Source of the DNA: G963664835 sp963664835
Lineage (GTDB): Bacteria > Chloroflexota > UBA6077 > FW602-bin22 > JBCLEL01
Direction of reading: 5' to 3'
Assembly (NCBI GenBank): GCA_963664835.2
Contig: CAXXUG010000004.1
Location: 1 to 64,000, forward strand
DNA: 64,000 bases
Positions 56,404 through 64,000 of the stretch are shown piece after piece. The notes under the pieces are model-generated. The model saw only the letters and a program-made list of their open reading frames with translations, was not told the DNA's origin and did not search any database. Within the stretch, counting starts at the first letter, position 1. Each line of letters starts with the position of its first letter. Made by a program: the position numbers and the translations under genes.

Positions 56404-57428
56404 GCTGTGCGGCGAATCAAGAACTCGGAGATCTCACGCAGGTGGCCGCCGGCCGGTTCCGCCGGTCGCAACTCATCCAACAGGGCGATTGCCTGGTCAA
56501 AGAATCTTCTCGATTCAGCGCTGCTGAATTCGTGGGCGTCGGTCGAGTCTATTAGGCTACGGATCTGAGTCGCCTCTGCGCGACCCAGATTTCCACCCTG
56601 GTAGAGAGTACGAATCTGATTGACGTCAGCCTCCGGCAGCACGTTCAACGCGCGCAGCAGCGGCAGGGTTTTCTTTCCCTCTATCAGATCGTCGACTGTG
56701 GACTTGCCTGTAACTTTCTCGTCACCCCAAAGACCAAGCACGTCGTCACGGATCTGGAATGCCTTACCCAAATGCTCGCCGAGCTGCCTATATTTGTCGG
56801 CGAGCGCGTCGTCGCCGCCACCGATCAAGACCCCAATCTGCATTGCGCAGCCAATCAATCCGGCGGACTTGCGACTGATCATCTTGTAGTAGTCATCTAG
56901 CTGTACATGGTCCATGCGGCTAAAGTCCAGGTCGAGATGTTGTCCTTCGGTCAACCGAAGACAGCATTCCAACAGTAATCGCACTGACTTCGCAACTACG
57001 CTATTGGATTTGGGCTCTTCGTCTGGGAACAACGCCAGATAGGCAAGTACGTGCATCGCGTCGCCGGCATTGATGGCGATAGGTTCGTTTCTGAGCTTCC
57101 AAAGGGTCGGCCGCGACCAACGCATCGCACTCCGATCCTCAATATCATCGTGGACCAGGGAGAAGTTGTGGAGCAACTCGACCGCTGCGGCGGCTGGTAG
57201 AGCCTGTCGATAGTCGCCGCCCACGGCCTCGCAACATATCAAAGTAAGGATAGGCCTTAATCGCTTACCGCCGGATCCGTTAGCAGGCTTCAAGTCTTGG
57301 TCATACCAGCCCATATGGTATCGAAGTAGGTCGTACAGCTCCGGCGTTGCGCTCTTGTCGGGCAAGGATTGCCGGAGTTGCGCATCGAGCGCGGATTGAT
57401 AGCGGCTAACAATTGATTGAATGGCCAA
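56400..57428 (-). CDS. Polyprenyl (isoprenyl) diphosphate synthase
   Basis: 342 residues of trans-isoprenyl diphosphate synthase. The first Asp-rich motif is LVHDDIEDRSAMRW (D-D-x2-D) and the second is QIRDDVLGLWGDEK. GGKRLRPILTLICCE matches the substrate-binding strand, and TDGKK-like KVTGKSTVDDLIEGKKTLPL lies near the active-site lid. Chain length (FPP, GGPP or longer) cannot be read with confidence. The product could supply quinones, carotenoids or the polyprenyl-phosphate donor needed by the GT39-type enzymes upstream; that last link is inference. Transcribed away from the MoxR gene. Confidence 0.92.
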   Translation of the reverse strand: MAIQSIVSRYQSALDAQLRQSLPDKSATPELYDLLRYHMGWYDQDLKPANGSGGKRLRPILTLICCEAVGGDYRQALPAAAAVELLHNFSLVHDDIEDRSAMRWSRPTLWKLRNEPIAINAGDAMHVLAYLALFPDEEPKSNSVVAKSVRLLLECCLRLTEGQHLDLDFSRMDHVQLDDYYKMISRKSAGLIGCAMQIGVLIGGGDDALADKYRQLGEHLGKAFQIRDDVLGLWGDEKVTGKSTVDDLIEGKKTLPLLRALNVLPEADVNQIRTLYQGGNLGRAEATQIRSLIDSTDAHEFSSAESRRFFDQAIALLDELRPAEPAGGHLREISEFLIRRTA

Positions 57429-57738
57429 GACGAACTTACTCCCGTCTAAATCCCGTGAACCGGGGCGCCAACGTGTGTGTCGCCGGATTGTCGCTCGGGC
57501 AACATGGTTTCAGTATATCCCACTCGGTACCCGATTCCGGCAAACTGCAACGCGTCGTCAAACCACCATCATTGGAGATTGGCTGGTCAGGGAGTCATTC
57601 TCTAGTACAATGGGTGTAGACGCGACCCTCCAATATGGAGTTTGCCCCCAGTAAGGCATGTGCGTCCAAGTATGACACTGACGCTTCGGCTTAGCGTAGC
57701 CCTGATCACCTATATCGAAACGGAGCGAATTAAACGAA
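57429..57738. other. Divergent promoter region, polyprenyl synthase / MoxR ATPase
   Basis: About 310 bases with no supported gene. A TACAAT-like box near 57606 could be a -10 for the MoxR gene, without a clear -35. Confidence 0.4.
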
Positions 57739-58725
57739 GTGGATCAAGCAGTTAAGGCTGGCGAACAGCTCCAGGAGACCGTGCAATCGATCGAGCAGGA
57801 AGTTTCGAAGCAGATCGTAGGGCAGAAGGAGGTCGTCCGCGGGGTTTTGATCGCACTCCTGGCACGCGGGCACGTGCTACTGGAGGGCGTGCCTGGACTG
57901 GGCAAGACACTCTTGGTGCGAGTTCTGGCTCAGGCGCTCGAGCTCGAGTACAACCGGATTCAGTTCACGCCCGACTTGATGCCGGCCGACATAATCGGTA
58001 CCAACGTTATATCGGAGGATTCGAGCGGAGATCGATTCTTTCGGTTTGAACCTGGCCCGATTTTTGCCAATATACTGCTCGCGGACGAGATCAATCGAGC
58101 TACTCCAAAGACGCAGTCGGCTCTGTTGGAAGCCATGCAAGAGCAGACGGTCACGGTGGGAAAGACCGAGCACGAAGTTCCCAGACCGTTCTTCGTCCTA
58201 GCTACCCAAAACCCAATGGAGATGGAGGGCACTTACCCCCTTCCCGAGGCGCAGCTCGATCGATTCTTCTTCAAGTTGCACGTGCGGTTTCCCTCGAGCG
58301 ATGAACTGGGTGAGATATTGTCTCTGACAACATCCGCAGAGCCGGTCGACATGGACAAGGTGGCCGATGCCACCGGTCTCTTGAGAATTGGGGAACTGGC
58401 GCGCGACGTGCCGATCGCCTCCCACGTGATGGACTACGTGGTCCGACTGGTGTTGGCCACCCATCCGGACAATTCGAGCGCGCCGAAGATTACCAAGGAC
58501 TACGTTCGCTACGGAAACAGCCCGCGAGGTGGTCAGGCTATGGTATTGGCAGGAAAGATCAGGGCGTTGATGGAAGGACGATTCAACGTCTCGTTCGAGG
58601 ACATACGAGAGGTCGCGCACCCTGCGCTTCGCCATCGCATCATTCTAAACTTCCAGGCTGAGATGGACGGAGTGACGCCAGATCTACTCATCGGAGAGTT
58701 GATTGACCGGGTCCCTGCCGAGTAG
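57739..58725 (+). CDS. MoxR-family AAA+ ATPase
   Basis: 328 residues. Walker A GVPGLGKTLLVRVLA, Walker B ILLADEINRATPKTQSALLEAMQE and sensor-1 VLATQNPMEMEGTYPLPEAQLDRFF are textbook MoxR. The C-terminal lid helices (about 220-328) end at LIGELIDRVPAE. MoxR ATPases are chaperone-like and usually act on VWA-domain partners encoded beside them with a DUF58 protein; none is present here, so this is an orphan copy or its partners lie elsewhere. The start is a GTG at 57739. The 3' end overlaps the convergent AI-2E-family gene by 38 bases. Confidence 0.93.
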   Translation: MDQAVKAGEQLQETVQSIEQEVSKQIVGQKEVVRGVLIALLARGHVLLEGVPGLGKTLLVRVLAQALELEYNRIQFTPDLMPADIIGTNVISEDSSGDRFFRFEPGPIFANILLADEINRATPKTQSALLEAMQEQTVTVGKTEHEVPRPFFVLATQNPMEMEGTYPLPEAQLDRFFFKLHVRFPSSDELGEILSLTTSAEPVDMDKVADATGLLRIGELARDVPIASHVMDYVVRLVLATHPDNSSAPKITKDYVRYGNSPRGGQAMVLAGKIRALMEGRFNVSFEDIREVAHPALRHRIILNFQAEMDGVTPDLLIGELIDRVPAE

Positions 58726-59908
58726 TCGCAGCAGCCGGCTCATTTGAGACGTCACCCCTTTCCCCCCTTACGAGGCGGGCGATCGTCTGACGGACCCGGT
58801 TCGAGATATTCCCCTCGGGAGAATCGGCCTCGGCCTCGGGCGGGACGAATCCCCGGCGCCTAAGCAGATAGACCGCCGTGGTCCACAATACGGCGACGAT
58901 CGGTATACCGAATATGGCTCCGACCAGGCCAGCTTCCTTGATGCCGATCAACAGAGCCAACAATACGAGGAGCGGGTGCAGCCGGACACTGCGGCCCATG
59001 ATGTTGGGCGACAGGACATTCAACACCAAGATCTGCAACAGAACCAGCGCGACCGCGAGAAACAACAGGTCGATCAAAGGCAGGGGTTTAAATGCGCCGA
59101 TCAAAACTGGCAAGATCATCCCCAATGCCGGCCCAAAGAATGGAATGATCATCAGGATGCCGGCCGTGATTCCACCCAAGACGGCAAAATCAAGGCCGAA
59201 CCCCCACATGATGAGTCCGGTTCCGAGTCCAAATATGGCCGCCTGGATCACCGTACCCCGCAGGAATCCGCCAAAGGTCCGGTTGATGATCTCGGCGAAC
59301 TCCTGCCAATCTTCACGAAATCTTACTGGAATAAGGCCGTCGACTTCTCGTTTTATGCGATCACGGTCCACCACCAAATAGAACGAAACCACCAGGGTCA
59401 AGACGACGGCGAAGACCGTCGAAGCGATCCCGCCGACTATGGCTACGGAACCTTGGATCAGGCTAGAGACGAGCTGTTGTATCTGATCGCCGACCCTTGA
59501 CACCAGCCCAAAAGTGTCGACCGAGTCCCTCAGTCCGAAGGCTTCAAGTTGATTGTTCAGCACCTCCAAGGCTCCCGGACTTGCGTACAAATATGTTGGC
59601 ACGAGGCTTCCGAATTGGATCATCTGGGCCAGGAGCACCGGAACGACGAGGAACAACGATAGTGCAAATACGAACAACAACATCACGTAGACGACGATCG
59701 CGGCCGGCACCTTGGGCAGGCCCAACCCGGCTTCCAACAAGCGGACTATGGGAAGGAGAATAAACGCCAGGAGCCACGCGAGGAAAAAAAGCAGGATCAG
59801 ATCACTGAAATGGCGAATCGCCGCCCACGCCGCGCCTAAGAGGTAGATCCCGGCGATCAGAACGCCCATCATGAGCAAGGCCCGGAGCCAGGCGCTTCGT
59901 TCCAACAT
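58688..59908 (-). CDS. AI-2E transporter family (UPF0118) membrane protein
   Basis: 406 residues with about eight membrane segments. The family signatures are FFLAWLLAFILLPIVRLLE near the start, FYLVVDRDRIKREVDGLIP in the central loop, and GGITAGILMIIPFFGPALG plus LSPNIMGRSVRLHPLLVLLALLIG in the second half. A charged cytoplasmic tail follows (EAEADSPEGNISNRV). Proteins of this family export small molecules or act in sodium/proton exchange; autoinducer-2 transport should not be assumed. The ATG is at 59908. Convergent with and overlapping moxR. Confidence 0.92.
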   Translation of the reverse strand: MLERSAWLRALLMMGVLIAGIYLLGAAWAAIRHFSDLILLFFLAWLLAFILLPIVRLLEAGLGLPKVPAAIVVYVMLLFVFALSLFLVVPVLLAQMIQFGSLVPTYLYASPGALEVLNNQLEAFGLRDSVDTFGLVSRVGDQIQQLVSSLIQGSVAIVGGIASTVFAVVLTLVVSFYLVVDRDRIKREVDGLIPVRFREDWQEFAEIINRTFGGFLRGTVIQAAIFGLGTGLIMWGFGLDFAVLGGITAGILMIIPFFGPALGMILPVLIGAFKPLPLIDLLFLAVALVLLQILVLNVLSPNIMGRSVRLHPLLVLLALLIGIKEAGLVGAIFGIPIVAVLWTTAVYLLRRRGFVPPEAEADSPEGNISNRVRQTIARLVRGERGDVSNEPAAATTRQGPGQSTLR

Positions 59909-60119
59909 TTGCTGTATATCTGCTCAGATTACAACGTCAACAGTTTGCGTTCCAAGATTCGCGCAGCTTGGTGGACCGCGACGTTCTAACAACGTGGGAT
60001 TTAGCATAGCATAAGGCCCCGTGGGCCGAGTCAATTCTGAGTGTTAGAATGATCGCCCGCGCGCATGGCGCCCGAGCAGAGTTCGGACTGTGCCACCCAG
60101 GGATTTTCTCAGTCGTATC

Positions 60120-60125
60120 AGGTGA
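60120..60125 (+). promoter_or_regulatory. recJ ribosome-binding site
   Basis: AGGTGA four bases before a GTG at 60130. It favours that start over the ATG at 60049 and gives a protein beginning shortly before the conserved core. Confidence 0.6.
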
Positions 60126-60129
60126 TTTT

Positions 60130-61887
60130 GTGAAGGAAGCCACCAGACCCTCGCTGAGGCCTAAGCGTTGGGCCGTGCGTAAGCGGTTGAGCCTCATCGA
60201 GCTAAAGTCCTATCCTGACCTTCATCCCTTAGTGGTTCAGCTGCTCGGCAATCGGGGAATAAGCGGTTTGGCTGAGATCGAACGATTCCTGGCACCGGAC
60301 AAATTTGGCGAGCCTCCCCAAGAACTGGCTGACGCGAATGCGGCGGTTGAGCGCATCTTGAGGGCGCGCGACTGTGGAGAGAAGGTGGCAATTCACGGCG
60401 ACTACGACGCAGACGGAGTCACAGGTTCCGTCATACTATTCGAGGAGTTCCGCCGGCTGGGCATCGATCCCATCGTTTACATTCCCTTGCGCAGCCAAGG
60501 ATACGGTATGAGTCAAGCAACCGTGGGCGATCTCGCACGTCAAGGCGTCAGTTTGATCGTGACGGTAGACTGCGGAGTGACTGCCCACGCTGAGATTGAG
60601 TTCGCCAATCATCAGGGAATCGAAGTCATCGTCACCGATCATCATCAGGTTCTAGAACGCCTGCCTCCGGCCCTTGCGGTGATCCATCCAAATCGCCCCG
60701 GCCAAGAGTACCGCTACGAGGACTTGGCAGGGTCCGGGGTGGCAATGATGTTGGTGGGCGCGCTGCGCGCCGCCACCGGCGCCCCGGCGCCCTGGGACGA
60801 CCCGTCAGTAATGGAGTTGGTCGCACTCGGGACAGTCGCGGACGTAGTCAGGTTGACTGGCGAAAACCGCAGCCTCGTGACGCGCGGCCTCGAGGCGTTG
60901 CGCCAGACGAGCAGGCCCGGGCTATTGGCGCTCTGCGAGACGGCGCGAGTCAGGCCGGCCTCGATAGACTCAAGCGGGATCGGATTCATTCTGGCCCCGA
61001 GGCTAAACGCTGCCGGCAGATTGAGAGATGCTCGGCTGAGCTTCGACTTACTGGCGACCAATGACGCTTCAACGTCGCGGGAGTCTGCTCTCGAACTTGA
61101 ACAGCTCAACCGGCGGCGTCAGAAGATGATGAATGAAGCCGCCGAGAAGGCCCTGGAAGAGGTTGCGCAGCTGGCAGAGTTGCCGAGCGCCATCGTAGTG
61201 TCCGGCGACGAATATGATCCAGGGATCGCAGGATTGGTGGCCGCAAAACTTGTGGAGCATCATTACCGGCCGGCGGTGGTGATAGCAGTGGTCGGCGATA
61301 CGGGGCGAGCGTCGGCTCGGAGCATCGAGGGCTTCGACATAGCGCAGGCGATATCAGAGTGTGGGGACCTGCTGAGCGCCCATGGCGGACACGCGATGGC
61401 TGCCGGCTTTTCGATCAAGCCTGAATTGATAGATGATTTCGTGCATAGATTTCAGTACGTGGCTGAGTCCCACTTGACCGGGCAAGTTCTCGAGGAATGT
61501 CTGGACGCGGAAGCTCTGATACGACTTGATCTGTTCGAGTTGAAAACATTCGACCAGATATCAAGGATCGAGCCATTCGGGCACGGCAATCCCGCGCCGT
61601 ACTTGGTCGCGAAGGACCTAGAGATCCGATCAGTTGGGCGAGTCGGTCGGGAAGACCGCAGACATTTGCGGCTGGACATCCACGATGGTCGCCGCCCGTG
61701 GAAGGCAATGTGGTTTGGCAAGGGACATCTGGAGCAAAGCATACCTCCAAGAGTGGACCTGATGTTCACTTTTCAACCCAACACTTGGAATGGCCTGACT
61801 GAGCTGCGACTCAATGTAGTTGACCTGCGGGCGGCAGGTTATTCGAACAGTTATGGATCGGAGTCGGTTGCGAACCACAGAAACTGA
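60130..61887 (+). CDS. recJ: Single-stranded-DNA exonuclease RecJ
   Basis: About 585 residues of the DHH phosphoesterase superfamily. Motif I IHGDYDADGVTGSVILFEEF, motif II SLIVTVDCGVTAHAE, motif III VIVTDHHQ and motif IV VALGTVADVVRL are all present, as is the DHHA1 domain with GGHAMAAGFSI. The C-terminal OB-fold (VGRVGREDRRHLRLDI) binds ssDNA. RecJ digests ssDNA 5' to 3' in recombination and mismatch repair. A GTG at 60130, with a ribosome site, is preferred to the ATG at 60049, whose extra residues are not family-like. The 3' end overlaps the next gene by about 35 bases. Confidence 0.94.
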   Translation: MKEATRPSLRPKRWAVRKRLSLIELKSYPDLHPLVVQLLGNRGISGLAEIERFLAPDKFGEPPQELADANAAVERILRARDCGEKVAIHGDYDADGVTGSVILFEEFRRLGIDPIVYIPLRSQGYGMSQATVGDLARQGVSLIVTVDCGVTAHAEIEFANHQGIEVIVTDHHQVLERLPPALAVIHPNRPGQEYRYEDLAGSGVAMMLVGALRAATGAPAPWDDPSVMELVALGTVADVVRLTGENRSLVTRGLEALRQTSRPGLLALCETARVRPASIDSSGIGFILAPRLNAAGRLRDARLSFDLLATNDASTSRESALELEQLNRRRQKMMNEAAEKALEEVAQLAELPSAIVVSGDEYDPGIAGLVAAKLVEHHYRPAVVIAVVGDTGRASARSIEGFDIAQAISECGDLLSAHGGHAMAAGFSIKPELIDDFVHRFQYVAESHLTGQVLEECLDAEALIRLDLFELKTFDQISRIEPFGHGNPAPYLVAKDLEIRSVGRVGREDRRHLRLDIHDGRRPWKAMWFGKGHLEQSIPPRVDLMFTFQPNTWNGLTELRLNVVDLRAAGYSNSYGSESVANHRN

Positions 61888-63874
61888 AACCCCGCTAGAG
61901 ATCTCTTGGAAGGATCGCGAGTGGAGTGAGAGACCATATCCTACGGCCGAAGAGTCGGCCTCGGACAGCAACGAGCGTCTGATTCTCCACGTCAGCGCCT
62001 CTGGTCCAGATCCGGAGAACGTAGCGATTAGCATCCGGGAATACGTCTCCGAGTGCCTGGCGACGAATCCTCGCCACTCGAGGGCTGATGTACTGGGAAG
62101 CGCCATCAAGGCGATAGGCACCGGGCTGTACGAAGAAAACCAAGTCTCGAACGAGCCAGAGAAGCAGCTCGCATCGGTGGCATGCCTCCTGTACCGAAGC
62201 AACGAGGCCACCCTGGCTGTCGCCGGCGACTCCAGCGCCCTTCGCTTGCATTCCGGAGGTTTGGAGATAATCACAGCTTCCGCAGCGGCACGATTGGGCC
62301 AGGGCGCAGAGTTGGGCAGCACGGATCAACCATCACTCCGAGTCGTGCGCTACCGACTTCGACTAGGGGAACGAGTAATCCTGGCAGATAGCACTTTCAC
62401 ACAGATCGCGCCCAGGCGATTGCTGACGGCGTTGGCCGCGGCAGTTGATCAACAGGCGTTGACCGCGAGCATACGAAATATCTCGATGGGGAGCGCGTCT
62501 ACCGAGAGTTTTAGAGCGGTAGTGGTCTCGACGACGCCTTCTCCGAGACCGTTCACCGTGTCGCCTTGGCATCTCCCGGTTTCTCAGGACGGTCCGGGCA
62601 CCGACCGACAACTCGAAGACGGAGATATGGCTGATCGGTACCCGCCGAGTATCGGGGAAGTTTCCGATTCGAGAGCAAGCCCGTATACGCGGCGATCTGG
62701 AAACCCCTTAGCGTTGATCTCACCCCAATTCAGATTGATCCTGATCGCCTTCGTGGCACTCGTAATTGGTTTCGTATTGGTCTACTCACAGCTAAGTCCC
62801 GCCCAAGAAGACGATACACTCTCAGAGGTAGCAGCCATCCGCAATCGGCTTAGTGAGCTCGAGGATCAAGCGACTTCTATAAACGATCCGGGCGAGCGCA
62901 GGGAGGTGCTGCTCCAAGCCGGGCAACTCGCAGACAGGTTATCTGAGTTCGAGGACGAAGACAGCGAGATAGCGGAGTCCGCCCGGAGGATCCGAACCCG
63001 CTTGGATGACATTGCCGGCGTTACCCGCCCTAGCCAAGCGCCAATAGTGGTATCGGTGAACGGTCGCCCAGACGTGATGGTGCTGGCGGGAGCGGAGCTA
63101 TTTCTTCTGGATCGTATCCAAGGAGTAGTTCATAGATTTCAATTGACCCCGGCCGGTAGTTCGGTCCAAGCCGGCTCCGACAACACTCTCTTGCGAGCCG
63201 GCGACACGGTCGGCAACTACATCGTCGGCGACCTGGTAGACATTATGTGGATGACGGCAGGCAGCATCCGCCGGTCCGGAGGGCTGTTGGTGTTCGACAG
63301 CAACGGCAGAGTGCTGGATTATCAACCAGGTAGTGGAATAACAGCGCTCGAGGGGCAGAGCCCAGATCAAGGGGTGCGCATTTCGTCGTTGTCGAGCTTT
63401 GGCGGCGCCATTTACGGCTACGACGGCGAGAGTAAGCAGGTTGTCTGGATCGCACCGACACAGTCCGGCTATTCACGCCGGCCCTATCGTTACTTCGAGC
63501 CAGGGATACAGATCGACCAATCCAGCGTTGTCGATCTTGCCATGGACGGAGACCTATTTCTTCTGCACGAGACTGGCGAAATCAGTCGATACTACGCCGG
63601 CAAGCCGGTGCCATTCCGCGCTACGGTCCCAACCAGCCCGCTTGTCCAACCAGTCCAATTTGAGGTCACGAGGAATTCGATATACGTGCTCGACCCGGCG
63701 ACGACGCGCGTCGTACAATTCAGCCGCGAGGGCGAGCTCGTGCGTCAATTCCAACTAAGCGAGGCAGACGCGTCCTTAACTGCGGTCACTCAGTTCGCCG
63801 TCGATGAAAACGGCGGTCGACTATACTTGCTGAACGGGTCAAACATTCACGTATTGCCCCTCAAAGGCGGCTAG
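61853..63874 (+). CDS. Membrane protein with degenerate PP2C-like domain and beta-propeller
   Basis: About 673 residues. Residues about 30-240 resemble a PP2C/SpoIIE-type phosphatase fold: LILHVSASGPDPENVAISIREY, then VACLLYRSNEATLAVAGDSSALRLHSGGLEII, corresponding to the VGDSRxY strand of PP2C. The metal-binding D-G-x-GGH strand is absent, so it is probably inactive. One membrane helix (about 288-315, LILIAFVALVIGFVLVY), a charged coiled coil (about 318-385), then a repeat-rich region (about 400-673) with VVDLAMDGDLFLLHETGEISRYY, like the blades of an NHL or WD-type propeller. Similar proteins sit beside FHA/serine-threonine kinase genes in other bacteria; none is seen here. ATG at 61853; a TTG at 61820 would lengthen it. 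Confidence 0.62.
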   Translation: MDRSRLRTTETETPLEISWKDREWSERPYPTAEESASDSNERLILHVSASGPDPENVAISIREYVSECLATNPRHSRADVLGSAIKAIGTGLYEENQVSNEPEKQLASVACLLYRSNEATLAVAGDSSALRLHSGGLEIITASAAARLGQGAELGSTDQPSLRVVRYRLRLGERVILADSTFTQIAPRRLLTALAAAVDQQALTASIRNISMGSASTESFRAVVVSTTPSPRPFTVSPWHLPVSQDGPGTDRQLEDGDMADRYPPSIGEVSDSRASPYTRRSGNPLALISPQFRLILIAFVALVIGFVLVYSQLSPAQEDDTLSEVAAIRNRLSELEDQATSINDPGERREVLLQAGQLADRLSEFEDEDSEIAESARRIRTRLDDIAGVTRPSQAPIVVSVNGRPDVMVLAGAELFLLDRIQGVVHRFQLTPAGSSVQAGSDNTLLRAGDTVGNYIVGDLVDIMWMTAGSIRRSGGLLVFDSNGRVLDYQPGSGITALEGQSPDQGVRISSLSSFGGAIYGYDGESKQVVWIAPTQSGYSRRPYRYFEPGIQIDQSSVVDLAMDGDLFLLHETGEISRYYAGKPVPFRATVPTSPLVQPVQFEVTRNSIYVLDPATTRVVQFSREGELVRQFQLSEADASLTAVTQFAVDENGGRLYLLNGSNIHVLPLKGG

Positions 63875-64000
63875 TACCGATGTGGTCTACGGTTCCCTCG
63901 CGCAGGTCGCGTGGGTCCTCTGGCTATGCAAGGTTTAGGCCCTGGCACTTCACTCGAGGAATAAAAATCAGATAGCCGTTGAATTGTAGTTTTGAGACAG

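Noticed and set aside
1..64000. CRISPR array, prophage or integrated plasmid
   Set aside because: No regularly spaced direct repeats, phage structural genes, integrase of the tyrosine type, or origin features were seen; the only mobile element is the single IS.

Overview
The window most likely comes from a Chloroflexota bacterium, probably of the uncultivated SAR202/Dehalococcoidia-like type. The grounds are several giant membrane proteins of the DUF2298 ('YYYFG') and Agl23 type, which are typical of Chloroflexi and archaea; Pro/Thr-rich linkers; a catabolic mix of amidohydrolase, Rieske ferredoxin and enolase-superfamily enzymes; and a threonyl-tRNA synthetase T-box. This taxonomic call is inference, because no rRNA gene is present.

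Layout. 0-7.3 kb: a minus-strand accessory block with a partial PaREP1/HEPN-like gene, a badly frameshifted alpha/beta hydrolase, a Rieske ferredoxin, an amidohydrolase, an MFS exporter and an iron-type alcohol dehydrogenase. 7.4-14.2 kb: an Eis-like acetyltransferase, RarA, an MGDG-synthase-like glycosyltransferase next to a serine-palmitoyltransferase-like enzyme, and a Gfo/Idh/MocA oxidoreductase. 14.3-17.7 kb: a plus-strand run of acylphosphatase, AsnRS, GatC and GatA, converging on thrS, which has a T-box leader. 20.7-27.6 kb: a TusA/DsrE sulfur-relay pair, the large subunit of glutamate synthase, and an alpha/beta hydrolase.

27.7-47.3 kb holds the most striking content: six very large polytopic membrane proteins (two with DUF2298, one Agl23-like, others of the GT39/PMT type) with one SAM methyltransferase embedded among them. 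Two of the proteins end in NHL beta-propellers and one of these also carries two PA14-like domains. Together they look like an undescribed lipid-linked-sugar or surface-glycan system; the substrate is unknown. An insertion sequence and tRNA-Ser(CGA) follow.

49.3-64 kb: a Fur-family regulator, an enolase-superfamily enzyme, a PilN-like protein fused to an Ig-like and three discoidin domains with a PilO-like partner, a small coiled-coil membrane protein, HemW, a polyprenyl synthetase, a MoxR ATPase, an AI-2E family membrane protein, RecJ, and a pseudo-PP2C/beta-propeller membrane protein.

Quality note: single-base frameshifts break thrS and gltB (one of the gltB shifts is at a C5 run), the partial PaREP1-like gene (at a T3 run), and, many times over, the hydrolase at 0.6-2.8 kb. 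Since ThrRS is essential, at least some of these are likely base-calling errors rather than true pseudogenes.
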